Shown: positions 1-10,744 of the stretch, in pieces
Layout: the number at the start of each line of letters is the position of its first letter
How positions within the stretch are numbered: the first letter of the stretch is position 1
From: Scedosporium boydii
Taxonomy: Eukaryota; Ascomycota; Sordariomycetes; Microascales; Microascaceae
NCBI GenBank assembly: GCA_002221725.1
Contig: NJFT01000034.1
Location: forward strand, 1-64,000
Direction of reading: 5' to 3'
DNA length: 64,000 bases
Program-made: the position numbers and the translations under genes
Notes under the pieces: model-generated
Told to the model about the DNA's origin: nothing
Databases searched by the model: none
What the model saw: the letters and a program-made list of their open reading frames with translations, nothing else

Positions 1-25
1 CCCCCCCCCCCCCCCCCCCCCCCCC
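1..25. repeat. Homopolymer of 25 C at the window edge
   Basis: The first 25 bases are all C, then ordinary sequence begins. Nothing like a telomere repeat follows. It may be a true homopolymer or a sequencing/assembly artefact at a contig edge. Confidence 0.9.
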
Positions 26-244
26 AACAACTCAATTGCGATAATCGACCACGTCGGTACCAGGGACTCGCAATTCTTTGGAAGCAACACTTCGCATCAC
101 TTCGCATCGCCGCAAGAGCTGCCCGATCCCTGTAACCACCAAGACCAGACCACCGCACCTCCAACGACAAGAACGACGAGTTCCGATTCCACCCTCCAAG
201 CTACGAGGCTGACACAATTCTTGGGTCTTTGAATACGATTCATC

Positions 245-1118
245 ATGGATCACCCAGGTTAGATATCAAGCTCTTCGCTCTTCACTATTTTTGAAAAGAG
301 GAAAAGGCAATTTTCCGGTTGACCTAACTCTCCCTCACTGCAGTCAAGGACATCAAGTCCCTGATGAAGAAATTCGCCTTTGGCGTTCCCGACGACCAAC
401 GCGATGCTTTCAACACCTACTTTCTCCCGACCTCCTCCTTCGTCCATCCTCTCATCCGAGTTCCTTCTTTTGATGACATCCATATTCCATATCTCCCTCT
501 CCCTCCCATAAACTCACGTCACATCACTCGTCTTCTCTATAGGCTAAGATGCATTTTTGTCGACGTTTCGAGCTTCAACCTCGAGTCCGCAGGTATGGTT
601 TCGCGGCCCTCTTATTACAACAGCAACTGTGATGCCAGTGCCTTTTGAGATAATATCAATTATAATATCAAAACTACTGCCACGCTAAACTGACATGGCT
701 TTTCATTTTAGTCTATGATCAACGAACGGCTACACTTACAGCTCACATCTCAGAAAACGTCCATCCCAAATTCATCCCCTTCCACTCGCCAACGATCAAA
801 TCCACTCTCATCTTTCGTCTTGTTCAACGAACTCTCGATGCTCAAGGTCAATTCCTACCCCCATGCGACCCCGAGGATCCCTCTGCTCCGGGCGGCCGAA
901 CCCGTCTGTACATTGTCGAGCACGAACAGCTCATTCAGCCCAGCGAGATCCTCAAAGTTGCGCTGCCCATTGTCGGCTCGGGTATTTGGTTTTTAGTGCA
1001 GATAGTGACCACATTTTGGCTTGTTGTATTGGCCTCCTTCCTTGTTCCAATTTCCAGGCTTATGCCGGAAAAGGTAGTGAAGAATGGGGACACCATCGCT
1101 GTCCTCAAGACAGAGTAG
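245..1118 (+). CDS. SigF-like NTF2-like domain membrane protein
   Basis: Three exons fit: 245-257, 344-592 and 712-1118, giving 222 residues. The first exon is only 13 nt (MDHP plus one base). The donor gttaga and acceptor ctgcag of intron 1, and gtatgg/tttttag-like ends of intron 2, keep the frame. The N-terminal half (KDIKSLMKKFAFGVPDDQ, then FNTYFLP..FVHPLIRVPSF) matches my memory of the fungal SigF-like NTF2-like family. The middle reads YDQRTATLTAHISENVHPK. A hydrophobic stretch near residues 183-208 (VALPIVGSGIWFLVQIVTTF and on) looks like one or two membrane segments near the C-terminus, as in the family. The biochemical role is unknown. The exon structure is well supported; the family name is from recall. 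Confidence 0.8.
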
Positions 1119-1279
1119 GGGGAGAGTGTATTAATAGTGTGTCGATTAGTACGGACGGCGAACCCATGTATGAAATGCTCCCAAACCATAGTATGAAATT
1201 GGATAAATAAATTTCTGCAGGCCGTCTCGCATCCGATAGCCATCCAAGTAGGAGGCCTGGCGGCGTTTGCCTCTAGCGT

Positions 1280-2730
1280 TTATCGACATCCCCCCAATCC
1301 CTCTGTTGTAACGGGAGGCACCTTATCTCTGTCGGCTGCTCCTGGGTGTAAGATGAATTCCCTCCAGTCAGGGAATCGTGGGTCCGAAGCAGAAATAATG
1401 GGCATTCGGCCACTCCACGAGAGAATTGAGGGATAGCCAGCGCTTTGTGAGCTTTCCAGTGGACAAGCAAGCGCCGAGAAGTAACTCGGTTTCCGCGAGG
1501 GTCGCCGGGGGGGTGTTTCTGGAACTTTCTCGGCGAGATCGTCGAGATTCTCTTCGTCCAGCCTCACGCCAAATTCGACTGACACGGGGTTGATTCCATA
1601 TTAGTAATCGTTCTTGAAGACAAACTTTGAGAATGGCTTAGTAGGGGTTCTCACCCTCATGTATGTTCTTTTCGGTGCTGGGAAGGGAATGGCGTGGAAT
1701 GTGACCACTGTTCACCCAGCCATCAGAAGAAAAGCTGTGCCGAACAGAAGCCTCACTGCTTGGTAACATGTTTGGCATCCGGTTGCTGGTATTTGATCCC
1801 TCGATCGTGACATCGTCGCTAGTGTTAGTCGACGCAAGAACACTATCATCGGCGGGTGGTAGCTTTGAATTGTCTGCTGCTTTGCGAAGACCTCCTCGCC
1901 TGGCAAGGGACAACGTTCCCACTCCTGGGATAGCTCGGGGCTTGCTCCTTGACGCCAATACCATGTTCTTTCCGGGAACTGTTTCCGCCCCCTCAAAACC
2001 ATCGCTACCCTGATACGCAGCCGTCCCTGGAGTAGAGGGCTCTTTCGATTGACTTGGGATCTTAAATCTCGACAAGTTCGGTGTCTCCTCGGGCATCTTA
2101 AAATGGCCAAGCCTCTCAGACCCTCGTGGGAACGAGCGCTTACGTCGCCTACGCCTCCTGCGCATTATAGGAACATGGCGAGCTGACTGGAATCTCACAT
2201 CGCTTTTCGTCATGTGTGTGAGGCCTTCCACTACACTTTGGTGGGTAGTATCCGAGGACGCACCCCTTTTCTTACGGTCACTGGTGTGGGCTAAGTCGGA
2301 GCCAGGCGATTCGGAATGTGCTGCTTTCCGTGGAAACGACCGAGAGCTGCCATCCTCCGGGGTATCGATCGGCTGAACTGGCGGGCCAGTCGAACAAGAC
2401 CGCCTTGAAGAGGCATGGCTGTCTTCGGATATACTGTCATCGAGAGGAACACTGATATCTTCGAATCTTCAAGTCCGGACCCTCCTGTTAGAGAGCGCTC
2501 TCCGTCTAGTATCAGGCAACTTACTCGGCCGCTAGCAACCCGAACCCGTAGGGCCGTAGATCCAAGAGTGATTCTCCCGTCTCCGGGGCAGACAACCCCT
2601 CGGACGAGCTGACCCGAGACCCATGATCAGGGACTGGGATTGCCTTGCAGCCCCTGTTCAGGCCTGCGAGTTCTGAAGATGGCGACGGACGGAGAAAGAA
2701 GCCATGTTGAACGTCAGTAGGTAAATCCAT
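1280..2730 (-). CDS. Ser-rich hypothetical protein with basic cluster
   Basis: I do not recognise this protein. On the minus strand three exons join in frame: 2730-2525, 2466-1655 and 1578-1280, giving 438 residues. Intron 1 has donor gtaagt and acceptor gaag. Intron 2 has donor gtgaga, a TACTAAT branch-like site and acceptor cag. The start MDLPTDVQHGFF at 2730 is the first in-frame ATG after a stop. The protein is rich in Ser, Pro, Arg and Asp and looks disordered. A run of seven Arg followed by KR (about residues 169-178) could be a nuclear localisation signal. The C-terminal exon carries EFGVRLDEENLDDLAEKVP and DPRFPDWREF. It is divergent from the aldo-keto reductase at 3282. The exon structure is plausible; the function is unknown, and the start is less sure than the rest. 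Confidence 0.6.
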
Positions 2731-3281
2731 AGCAATCTTTGATGGTAGGGAGCCGATAAGCACATGAACTAGTATGCTAGCCAGAGTTCATGTTCTTGCG
2801 GTGAACATAGAAGTGGATTTGAGGCCATTGATGTATTGTGTAAACCTCGGCCAATGTGTAAGTGAAAGAAGAAAGAGACATCAATCCCCCGCAGCCCAGC
2901 CTAGTTATTTAAGGAAAGAAGGACCAGAAGCAGTTCTCCAGAGGATAATGTACCTCTTGAATTAGGAAAGAGCTGCTACTGCTACTACTTCTACTACTTC
3001 AGTACAGTCACAATACGTTGATCACCTGCACAGCAATGGCTTTAAATGCTCCATGAGAATCACCCAGGAGGTAGATGAACAGATTATTGGCTTCTATTAA
3101 GCGCCAGTTGATTTTTTCAAGAGTCTGTGGCTAGTTTTATTTCACAATCTTTGATTTTTCCTTCTTGTACTAACCACCAACCACGCACTCTCTTCTCCAA
3201 CATAACCTATAATCATCTCCAAACATCATCGACTAAGATTCCTAACATTTCAATACGTCACAACACTAGAGTCTAGACACC
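2731..3281. other. Intergenic, between divergent genes
   Basis: This is a shared 5' region of the Ser-rich gene (minus) and the aldo-keto reductase (plus). It contains a short run of GCT/ACT triplets (about 2971-3001) and pyrimidine-rich leader sequence before the ATG at 3282. I see no supported gene. Confidence 0.6.
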
Positions 3282-4756
3282 ATGGTACATAACATGTCTA
3301 GCATACCGTCTCCTCCTTCTCCTAAGAGCCCCTTGGGCCGATACCGCCTGCTCTCACCTAATGCATCGGTCAGAGTGAGCCCATTCTGTCTGAGTGGCAT
3401 GAACTTTGGTAGAGGCTGGTAAGCAAATCACCCTAACATTTACCAACTACAGACTGATGTGTGGGGATTCTGATGATACTTGTGTTTATAGGGATGGTGA
3501 AGGATCCTCCCAGGACGAGGCTGAGGCGGTTCTGGATTTCTACTATGACCATGTGTGTTACTTCTGCAAGGAATCTGGGGACACTGCAGAGACTGACTGA
3601 ACTTCTAGGGCGGTAAGAACTGAGTAGACTGGCAGCCGGTAACCATTACATATCAAACAACTACTGACATGGTGTAGGTAATTTCATAGACACTGCCAAC
3701 AATTATCAAGGAGGCGAATCTGAGAGAATCATTGGTGGCTGGATGGCGAGGAGGCACATCCGAGACCAGCTGGGTAAGCCCAAAGAATAGAAGCTCCTAG
3801 CCCCCCGTGTATACAGGCCTGGATTCGACCAGGGATAAACGTCCAATTGACTATTAACGCCCAAGTCAACCTAGTAATTGCAACCAAGTACTCAACCAAC
3901 TTCCGCGCCGAACACGGTGAGAGCGAGATTATGATAAATTCCACCGGCAACAGCGCGAAAAGCCTGACGACCTCGGTCCACGCAAGTCTGGAGAATCTCC
4001 AGACTGACTATCTCGACATCGTGAGTGCCGTTCACCGTGCGATGGAATGTGGAACGCGATGTCTTGGATCACGGTATTGGTTGGCTGACTCTTTCACATA
4101 GTTGTACGTCCACTGGTGGGATCAGGCGACCGACTTCCCGGAGCTCATGCAGTCGTTGAACCACCTCGTCGCCGCCGGCAAGGTCTTATATCTTGGAGCG
4201 AGTAACATGCCTGCCTGGGTAGTCAGGTAGGCGATATATATCACGCTGGCCCTTGGCTGTTGTCCTAGAAACTAAATGTATTGCATACAGCCGGGCCAAT
4301 GAGTATGCCCGCGGCCATGGTCTTAGACCGTTCTCCATCTATCAAGGCCGCTGGTCTGCCGCTAGCCGGGATATTGAGCGAGATATTGCTCCCATGGCCC
4401 TGTCCGAGGGTATGGCGGTGGTCGCCAGCGGCGCCTTCAGCGGCCCTGTGTTTTCGACAGCCAAGCACCGCGCAACCTCCAAGGGCCGGAAGCCAACCCT
4501 CACCGACAACCAACTCAAGCTGAGCAGGGCTCTCGAAGCTGTCGCGGGAGAAAAGAGGACAACGCTTGGCTGCATCGCCTTGGCCTATGTGATGCAAAAG
4601 CAGCCCCATGTCTTCCCTCTAATTCCCAACCCGACGATTGGTTTGCTCGAAAGAACCATGGAGGCCATAATCACCAGCCTGAGCAAGACCGATATGTCGC
4701 GCATCGAAGCAGCCGTCCCGTTCAATCCAGGGTTCCCTCTCGATCTCTTATTTTAG
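3282..4756 (+). CDS. Aldo-keto reductase, aryl-alcohol dehydrogenase type
   Basis: Seven exons restore one frame of 344 residues: 3282-3418, 3492-3552, 3609-3612, 3678-3773, 3875-4020, 4102-4226 and 4291-4756. The product is an NADPH-dependent aldo-keto reductase of the aryl-alcohol dehydrogenase/norsolorinic acid reductase type. The catalytic tetrad is visible: D72 and Y77 ([12 protein letters not shown]), K104 (VIATKYS) and H152 (YVHWWD). The C-terminal part has [11 protein letters not shown] and FPLIPN, the usual cofactor-binding region. The length is typical of the family (340-390). Exon 3 is only 4 nt (GGCG); it is needed to make the conserved GG before NFIDTA and is flanked by ag and gtaaga. 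These enzymes often sit in secondary-metabolite clusters, but no such cluster is seen here. Family certain; physiological substrate unknown. Confidence 0.88.
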
Positions 4757-5270
4757 AATGGCAAGGAGATAGATCCCTGGCTACCTCGGGCGGGAGGCCA
4801 CATCGACTACGTCCCTCGCCAAGAACCGATCAGACTTACTTCGGAGAATCCGCGAGAGCCGAGCTTCTGGAAGGACGATTGGAATAGAACCTCTCCGAGG
4901 CAGCATGAAAAGGACCGCAATCGCCACGAGAGATGCGCGCAGTGCCAAGGAGAACGGCGGCACTCGGCGGGTTCGCAGGGCGGCCCGCAGAAGCCCTACA
5001 GACCGGCATACAGATGGCGAACCGATGACTAGCCACGACGATAGTTCGGATTGAATCATTGGGTCTTGGGTTGTTGGAGCGTAGAATTTTCACTTTTCTC
5101 GGTATGGGTTGTCTCGCTTGAACCCTAGTGATACAGTGAATAGATAGTGTTCAAGAGACCCCGTGGAGTCTACCTGTTCGGCAATTCTCGCTCGGTCGCG
5201 TGTGTCGCGTCTGAGAGGTGGCAGGTCGAGGCAGTAGGTAGAGTCGCAATCGTCTTCAATCTCCTCATTA
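4757..5270. other. Intergenic, convergent 3' ends
   Basis: This lies between the stop of the aldo-keto reductase and the stop of the phosphopantetheinyl transferase. Short open frames on both strands have no family resemblance. It is probably the two 3' untranslated regions. Confidence 0.6.
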
Positions 5271-5848
5271 TCACCGATCACTCAGCTGTTTCTTCGTAGG
5301 ATCAAATCCCAAACAGACGGCCGTCGCATAGTCCCCATCATGGCTGATGGACACCATCGCCATTTGATCCACTTCCTCTCCCCGTATAACGGCGACGATA
5401 GGCCCGGACTCCTCTCCGTCGGACATAGGTCGAATGACTATATCGTGAAACGTTAATCGCCGGAACGGATGCGCCTTGAACGCGGCTTCTTTCGCTGCGA
5501 ATCTATTTTCTCGCCGAAAACAAAAGTTAGCTCTCGCTCTCCGTCATAATCACTTGAAGGTGCAAAATGAACGGAAGATAAAAAGAAAAAGAAGAGAACG
5601 AACCGCCCAGCAATAAACTCCGCAACCCCAACATCACCGCCCGGCCAAATTCCACTCCCCCAATACCCCTCGCCCAAAGCGCTCCTCACGCGCCTCAGCC
5701 CCCTCTCCTCGGGTGAGAGCACGCGATCGACAAACCGCCTCCCGCGCTTCGGGTTCGTTAGGATTGAGAGGATGCGCGAGACACGGCATATGTCGGTGCC
5801 GATGTGCAGGGGGAGGGGGAATGGGAGGACGGGTCGCAGGGGTTTCAT
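5271..5848 (-). CDS. PPT2: Holo-[acyl-carrier-protein] synthase (AcpS-type PPTase)
   Basis: Two exons on the minus strand, 5848-5604 and 5502-5271, give 158 residues. The protein transfers the phosphopantetheine arm of coenzyme A to an acyl carrier protein. The two signature motifs are present: HIGTDICRVSRI near residue 16, with the metal-binding Asp, and GRFAAKEAAFKAHP, split by the intron, with the metal-binding Glu. It then continues as in AcpS with a SISHDGDYATAVC-like block. Its size fits the small AcpS class, which in fungi includes the mitochondrial enzyme (yeast Ppt2), rather than the larger Sfp class. The intron donor is the unusual gttcgt. There is no clear mitochondrial presequence, so location is inferred from the family. 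Confidence 0.88.
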
Positions 5849-6585
5849 TGTGTTTGGAGGTTTGTTGGGGGGGTTTCCATTGTTGGGTTTGCGAGGTGGC
5901 TTTTTCGGGATTGGGGAGTAGTTGGGAGAATAGGAAATTTTTATTTTTTTGGGGGTGGTCGTAGAGGGAGAGCTTTATCGATAAGAGCTCGAGATTATCG
6001 CGAGCTCCACTTCAAATAGCGCAATCTTGGTTCGCTCCACTCCATCCCGACCGATCGGAGTCCCGGCCCGGCATGGGTTCGGAGCCTAGGTGACTAGTGA
6101 TGATGAAACCCGACTTATTGCCTACATAACCGGAATGGATACAAGCGTACCGCGACATTCCCCTTCGAGGGTTCGTTCCTGCCACTTTCACTGTCCAGTT
6201 CCGCTTGAAGTCTCTCTTCCTCTTACGCGGGGTGCAAGGTCAAAGAAAAGGTGGTGTTAGTTTCATTACTGATTGATACTGAGCACGGGATTCGTGCAGT
6301 CCAGGAAAAAAAAAAAAAGAAAAAAAAAAAAAAAGATAACCATTGACCAGACTTGTTTCAGTTGTAACATTTGCGTATCCTGTCCATCATATGCGAGCCG
6401 GACAAACACGGCGGCTTGCAATGGCCACAAAACTCTTGTGTGACCACACTCTTGGGGAGGACGCGATTGGAATTAGGCTCGTCAACACTCTTGCGTCGGG
6501 TGCTTCACCAAGGAAGACAATAATATGGCTGCTTTGATTGTCACCTGACTCAGCCGCACGTTTTCCCCATTTCCATGTTCCCCGC
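5849..6585. other. Intergenic, with A-rich tract
   Basis: This is the upstream region of the PPTase and downstream region of the DUF1774 gene. An interrupted run of A lies at about 6305-6335. No supported gene. Confidence 0.6.
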
Positions 6586-7680
6586 TTAATTCTCGTCGTT
6601 GAGAAGAGGAGCGCGCTCCTGGTCAGCGGGAGGAGGCGCCTCTCGTCGAAGCCAGGCACGGCTAGCGACGGCGCTGCTGCTGAGGAAGAGCGTAGCCATG
6701 CTAACGAAGGCAAAGATCCACTGGAGGGCGATAACCTGGTGGAAGAACTGGCCAACACCGAGAGCAGCGGAGAGGATACTGAGGGAGAAACCGATAGTGT
6801 AGTCCTATAGTCGGGGCATGATTTGTTAGTATTACGACGGTGCATTGTCGGGACTAGGAGAACTAGCCTTGAAGATCAACAAGCAGAAGTGTCCAAATAC
6901 GGGAATGGACCAGATGAAGATGTTGGCAAATACTCTATCGACGAAGTGATCGGGATGGCGGACCATGAGGGCACCGTTCCAATACAAAGCAACGAAGGCC
7001 CAGGCCAGAGGTCCCGACGCAGAGGCGATGTGGATGAGGATTGGGTTGGTGCGGTGGAGGAAGTACAGGTTGAGGAGATTGAAGAAGTTGATGACCTGAA
7101 CCACCTCAGCCCAGACGAAGTGGGAGTGGACGAAGAGCATCACGAATCCGAAGTGGAGCAGATTGTTTAGGATGAAGTGGCTTCCGACATTGGCGGCGGC
7201 AGTGACGCGGGCAGCGTCGCTAGAAAAGAGCTGGCTAATATAGCCAACCTGCAAGAGGAAGAGAAGAATCCTGCGAGTTGATTGCTGGTGAATAACTGCA
7301 GGAGGACTAATAGGGGGTCACGATGGTCGGAAGAAGGTGATAACGAACCAGTAGACGCTCGCAATAATGGGATTTAGGGTGAATCCCGTGGGGTATAGGT
7401 CGTTAAGATCCCATATTCTCCTTCTGATCGTGAAGCCATCACGGGGCTCCTCAACAGTATAGTAGATCGACGTAAGGACGGCAAGCAACCAGGTCAGGAG
7501 AGTAAGGACCTTGTAGGCTGTGATGGACTGGTGCGTATGAGTTTCGCGGCGGGCGAAGGGGTTCCCTGAAAGAGACAGACAAACGTATGTTAGCCCATCA
7601 CTATTTAGAGCACTGAATGTTGGGTTGGACGGGAATGTTAACGGGCTCTGGAGGGTGCTGGAAGGTGGGTTCATGTTCAT
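6586..7680 (-). CDS. DUF1774 multi-pass membrane protein
   Basis: The family is recognised from GNPFARRE at the start of the conserved part, then AYKVLTLLTWLLAVLTSIYY, SQLFSSDAA.VTAAANVGSHF, and WAFVALYWNGA. Exons on the minus strand are: a 5' exon ending near 7570 whose start is uncertain, then to 7349, 7270-6868, and 6804-6586. The first certain part begins just after an acceptor tttcag before GGAACCCC (about 7567). Starts at 7680 or nearby would need an unseen donor. The DUF1774 proteins have about six to seven membrane helices and unknown function. The second-last intron begins with GC (AAG|gctagt) and ends in tatag. Without it the frame breaks before DYTIGFSLSILSAALG. The intron at 7348-7271 has donor gttcgt. 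Membrane location is inferred from the hydrophobic segments. Confidence 0.82.
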
Positions 7681-8385
7681 GTCGGGTCATCACCAAGCTA
7701 TAAGAGGGGTTCCGTACAGGCGTTGTAGTCGACCATTGTGTCTTCGGGGATTTGGCCGGTTCTCGATGATCTAGGTTTCGCTCGGTCTCGTGTGTCGGAT
7801 ATTTTCTTCTTTTCGAAGCAGCTGCAGTCGGGTCAATAAGTTCAAGTTCGTGGGCGAGATTCGATGGAAGTCGAATTCGTGTGGCTGATGGGGTTTCGGG
7901 AAAGAGAAGCAAAGTGGGATGGCACAGGGTTGGGTTGTCCTGGATATTTAAAAACAGGCGATTTTCGAAGTGGACGATCGGGGAATTGATGTAATGGCAG
8001 CTTTAGTCGAGGTGCTACAATTGTACATGGTGTGAGGCAGCTTTACTCACGCGACGTAAACTACTTCATGCGTTGGGGAGATGAGTACTGAGTAGGTTTT
8101 ACGGATTATGAAGGTAGCAATCTATGACGGAAGGGGTCAATGATGCAGTAGGAGCGGCAGATGCAGGTCGGACCTTACAATTTGCACTAGGTATACAGGT
8201 AGTAGTACAACTGTACTCGTAACTGGAACCGCATAAATTGATGGTGATGTTATGGGTGGGATGGTCACCTGTGGGTGGTGGGGAAGGAGCTTGAGGGAGG
8301 GGAGGGAAGGAGCAGTTGGGCGCTTGTACGAAGTACAGAAGTGGTAGTCATGTACTGGAGGGGTAGCGTCAGGCATGTGCGATGT

Positions 8386-8419
8386 GCAAGAGAAGCAAGA
8401 GAAGCAAGAGAAGCAAGAG
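8386..8419. repeat. 9-bp tandem repeat, unit gcaagagaa
   Basis: There are 3.8 head-to-tail copies of gcaagagaa. It lies in non-coding sequence. Confidence 0.9.
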
Positions 8420-10589
8420 CACCCAACATGCAGAAAGTACATGAGGGATACACTTTGCAGGAGGTTACGAAGTACACAATTACGCGGAACTATGGGGTGC
8501 ATGCGTCACCGTCGAGCTTTTGGCCTCTCATGTCTCAGCTCTTCACCCCATGGCCTCTGCATGGATGGGATCGATGCATTGGATGCACTGGATCAAATGC
8601 CTTCGAAGTGTTGCTTCGGGATTTCCTCAAGTTTACAACTAATTGTGTGAAGGCCTGGGAGCCTGGGGCTCTTTTGTTGCGGGGGAGGGGTAAATTGAGC
8701 TCTGCGTGCACTGGCTTTTAATGTTCCTTGCCGCCTGGAATGGTGAAATGAGTCCTTCGTCCTTCCCCTCACGTCTGACGAACATTGCACAGGTAATTTT
8801 GAACTAAGTGTGGAGAGATTTGGGTTGCACCTCGTAGCATGATTTGATGTTTACATGCAGTTTATAATTCGAAGTGCCGCCTGCAGAGAGATATTGGCGG
8901 TTTTGCAGGGACATCGTTTGATCGTGCCCGGTTTTCCGACTACGGCCGGGGCCGGATCTAAAACCGGGCCACCTGACGAATATGGGTCCATGCCCAAATC
9001 CCGGACAAGAGCTGGACAGACCCGGGTACGTCTTAATGTCCTCTTTTAGCCTCTTTGAGATCCATTTTTTACCTCCACCCACCGTCCACAATAACCTCGC
9101 TGCTGCCCTCGACGTGACACTAAGAGCAAGACCCCTGTATCGAGTGATCAATTGATGTGCTAAGTGTCTCTGAGGCAGATTGTTTGATAGGCCTTCTTTG
9201 CCATCACCGATCACCGAGGGTTGTGTACCGCAAACCGCATACAGCATTCCGGGAAGCACCTGCCACGGTATCGGATCCTCATTGCACGGTACGCGCGACA
9301 CGAAGCGCGAGGGTGAGACCCCATCCCAGTTGAGAGTTATGCTGGTGCATTGTGGTTTGGAAGTGTACTAAGTACGGAGTAGAGAGATGGTGTCTTGGTG
9401 TGGCTGCATGACCCTTTGAGCCCAGATTGAATTGGAGGGCTGAGACTGATGCGGACTGGCCCGGATTGGACACTCATGTGCCATCCTTCGGGCTCTGTTG
9501 CCTTGGCAGTGGGTTTTATTGATCAATTTGGAGTTTTGGAGAAACATAAAGTATTGACCCCTCTCTGCCAGAGAAATAAATGTACAAGCACCTGGAGGAC
9601 GGTTCAAGCGTCTGTCTGCCAACATGGGCATAGGCGATTCCCCGTGATTAGACCTTGAGGGCTCCAAGTTTATCGTGTTAGAGTTGAGCTAAAGTCTTCT
9701 GCGGCAGCTTTGAGTTGTCTCCCATCCCCCCTCTTCCCGCGCACGTGGAGTAGTAGTAAAGTAGATTATGTAGCTGAGGTGATCGAATTCTACTTAGTAG
9801 CGGGTTCAGCAACTGACTGTTACTGAGATGACGGCTTGGGGAGAGGGGCTTGTTTGGGTGTGCTCGCTCCTTCTCCCTTGTTCGAATCGTCAGGTCTACT
9901 TAGGTAATCGGTCTCCTTGCAACTGGTAGCACATGTTCATTGGCCGTGTGTGCCTTGCAATTGCGGGTGCTGCTCCAGCCACTTCGTTCTTCCATTTGCA
10001 GTGACAGCCACCACTCACAGCCACCACCACCGCAGCAAGGAGAGTGCCTCGACGATCAAGGCGGCCCCGAGATAAGTTGCGGATGCTCAGCGAAGGCGAA
10101 CCCATGCAATTGGAAGTTGGAACATTGAGGAAACTGATGGGTCAAGGGCCCTTCTGGGGACCCGGTGAGACGGGAGACTTTTGGAACCCTGGACTTCCCT
10201 TGCCCATGTCAGTCTCGGTGCGTGTCAACCAGGCTTATGGCCTTTCCAACCACAATATGACACGGGATCTGCTTGCGTGGGGAAGTTGAGCGTCCTGCAT
10301 TTCTAATCTACTACGTTGATGCCTGCCACACCCTCCTCTCTTTATTGGTCTTCGTCACCACCATCAGCTTCATGGACCGCGGACCGCGAACCACGGACCC
10401 TCAGATCTTTGTCGCGCTAGAATTTGCATCCTCTCCATTTCGATCGTCATTTTGTAATTTCAGAAATGTAGATATATATGTTTGAAACTTACATATGACA
10501 GCGGCGTTCCTGCTCTTACACTTGATATCTTGTGGGTAGCCGGAAACGATTCAACAGGGCCAGCTCACAAGGACCAATCTGGCTCAACA

Positions 10590-10597
10590 TATAAAAG
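10590..10597 (+). promoter_or_regulatory. TATA box of the Clr5-like gene
   Basis: TATAAAAG lies about 150 bp upstream of the ATG at 10745, and a CCAAT sequence (ggaccaatct) lies just before it. The spacing fits a transcription start around 10620-10650. No transcript evidence is available. Confidence 0.55.
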
Positions 10598-10744
10598 CCT
10601 CTCTCAGCCTGGTCCTTCATCGCCTCCCTGCCCGATGGATTTATGCACGCCCTCTTCCCTGCGAATGCCCCTCGTCGGCCTCCTACACTCCCCGGTTAGA
10701 GAAAACTCCCTCTTTCTTCAGACTATGCGCCGTTTTTCTGCATC

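Larger units (their letters stand above)
7681..10744. other. 3 kb without a clear gene
   Basis: Only short open frames occur and none resembles a known family. The block holds a 9-bp tandem repeat (8386-8419) and GTACGAAGTAC-like motifs at about 8326-8336 and 8467-8473. A core-promoter-like TATA box lies at its right end in front of the Clr5-like gene. Confidence 0.6.

Noticed and set aside
1..25. Telomere
   Set aside because: A pure C run is not the fungal CCCTAA repeat and is followed at once by ordinary sequence.
3409..3600. Aldo-keto reductase as a broken pseudogene
   Set aside because: The apparent frame breaks vanish when introns and the 4-nt exon are applied, and all four catalytic residues are present.
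8386..8419. CRISPR-like array
   Set aside because: Direct short tandem units without spacers in a eukaryotic genome; a simple minisatellite.
8275..8721. 148-codon plus-strand frame with EAREAREAR
   Set aside because: The repeat is just the 9-bp microsatellite read as codons; no start context or homology.
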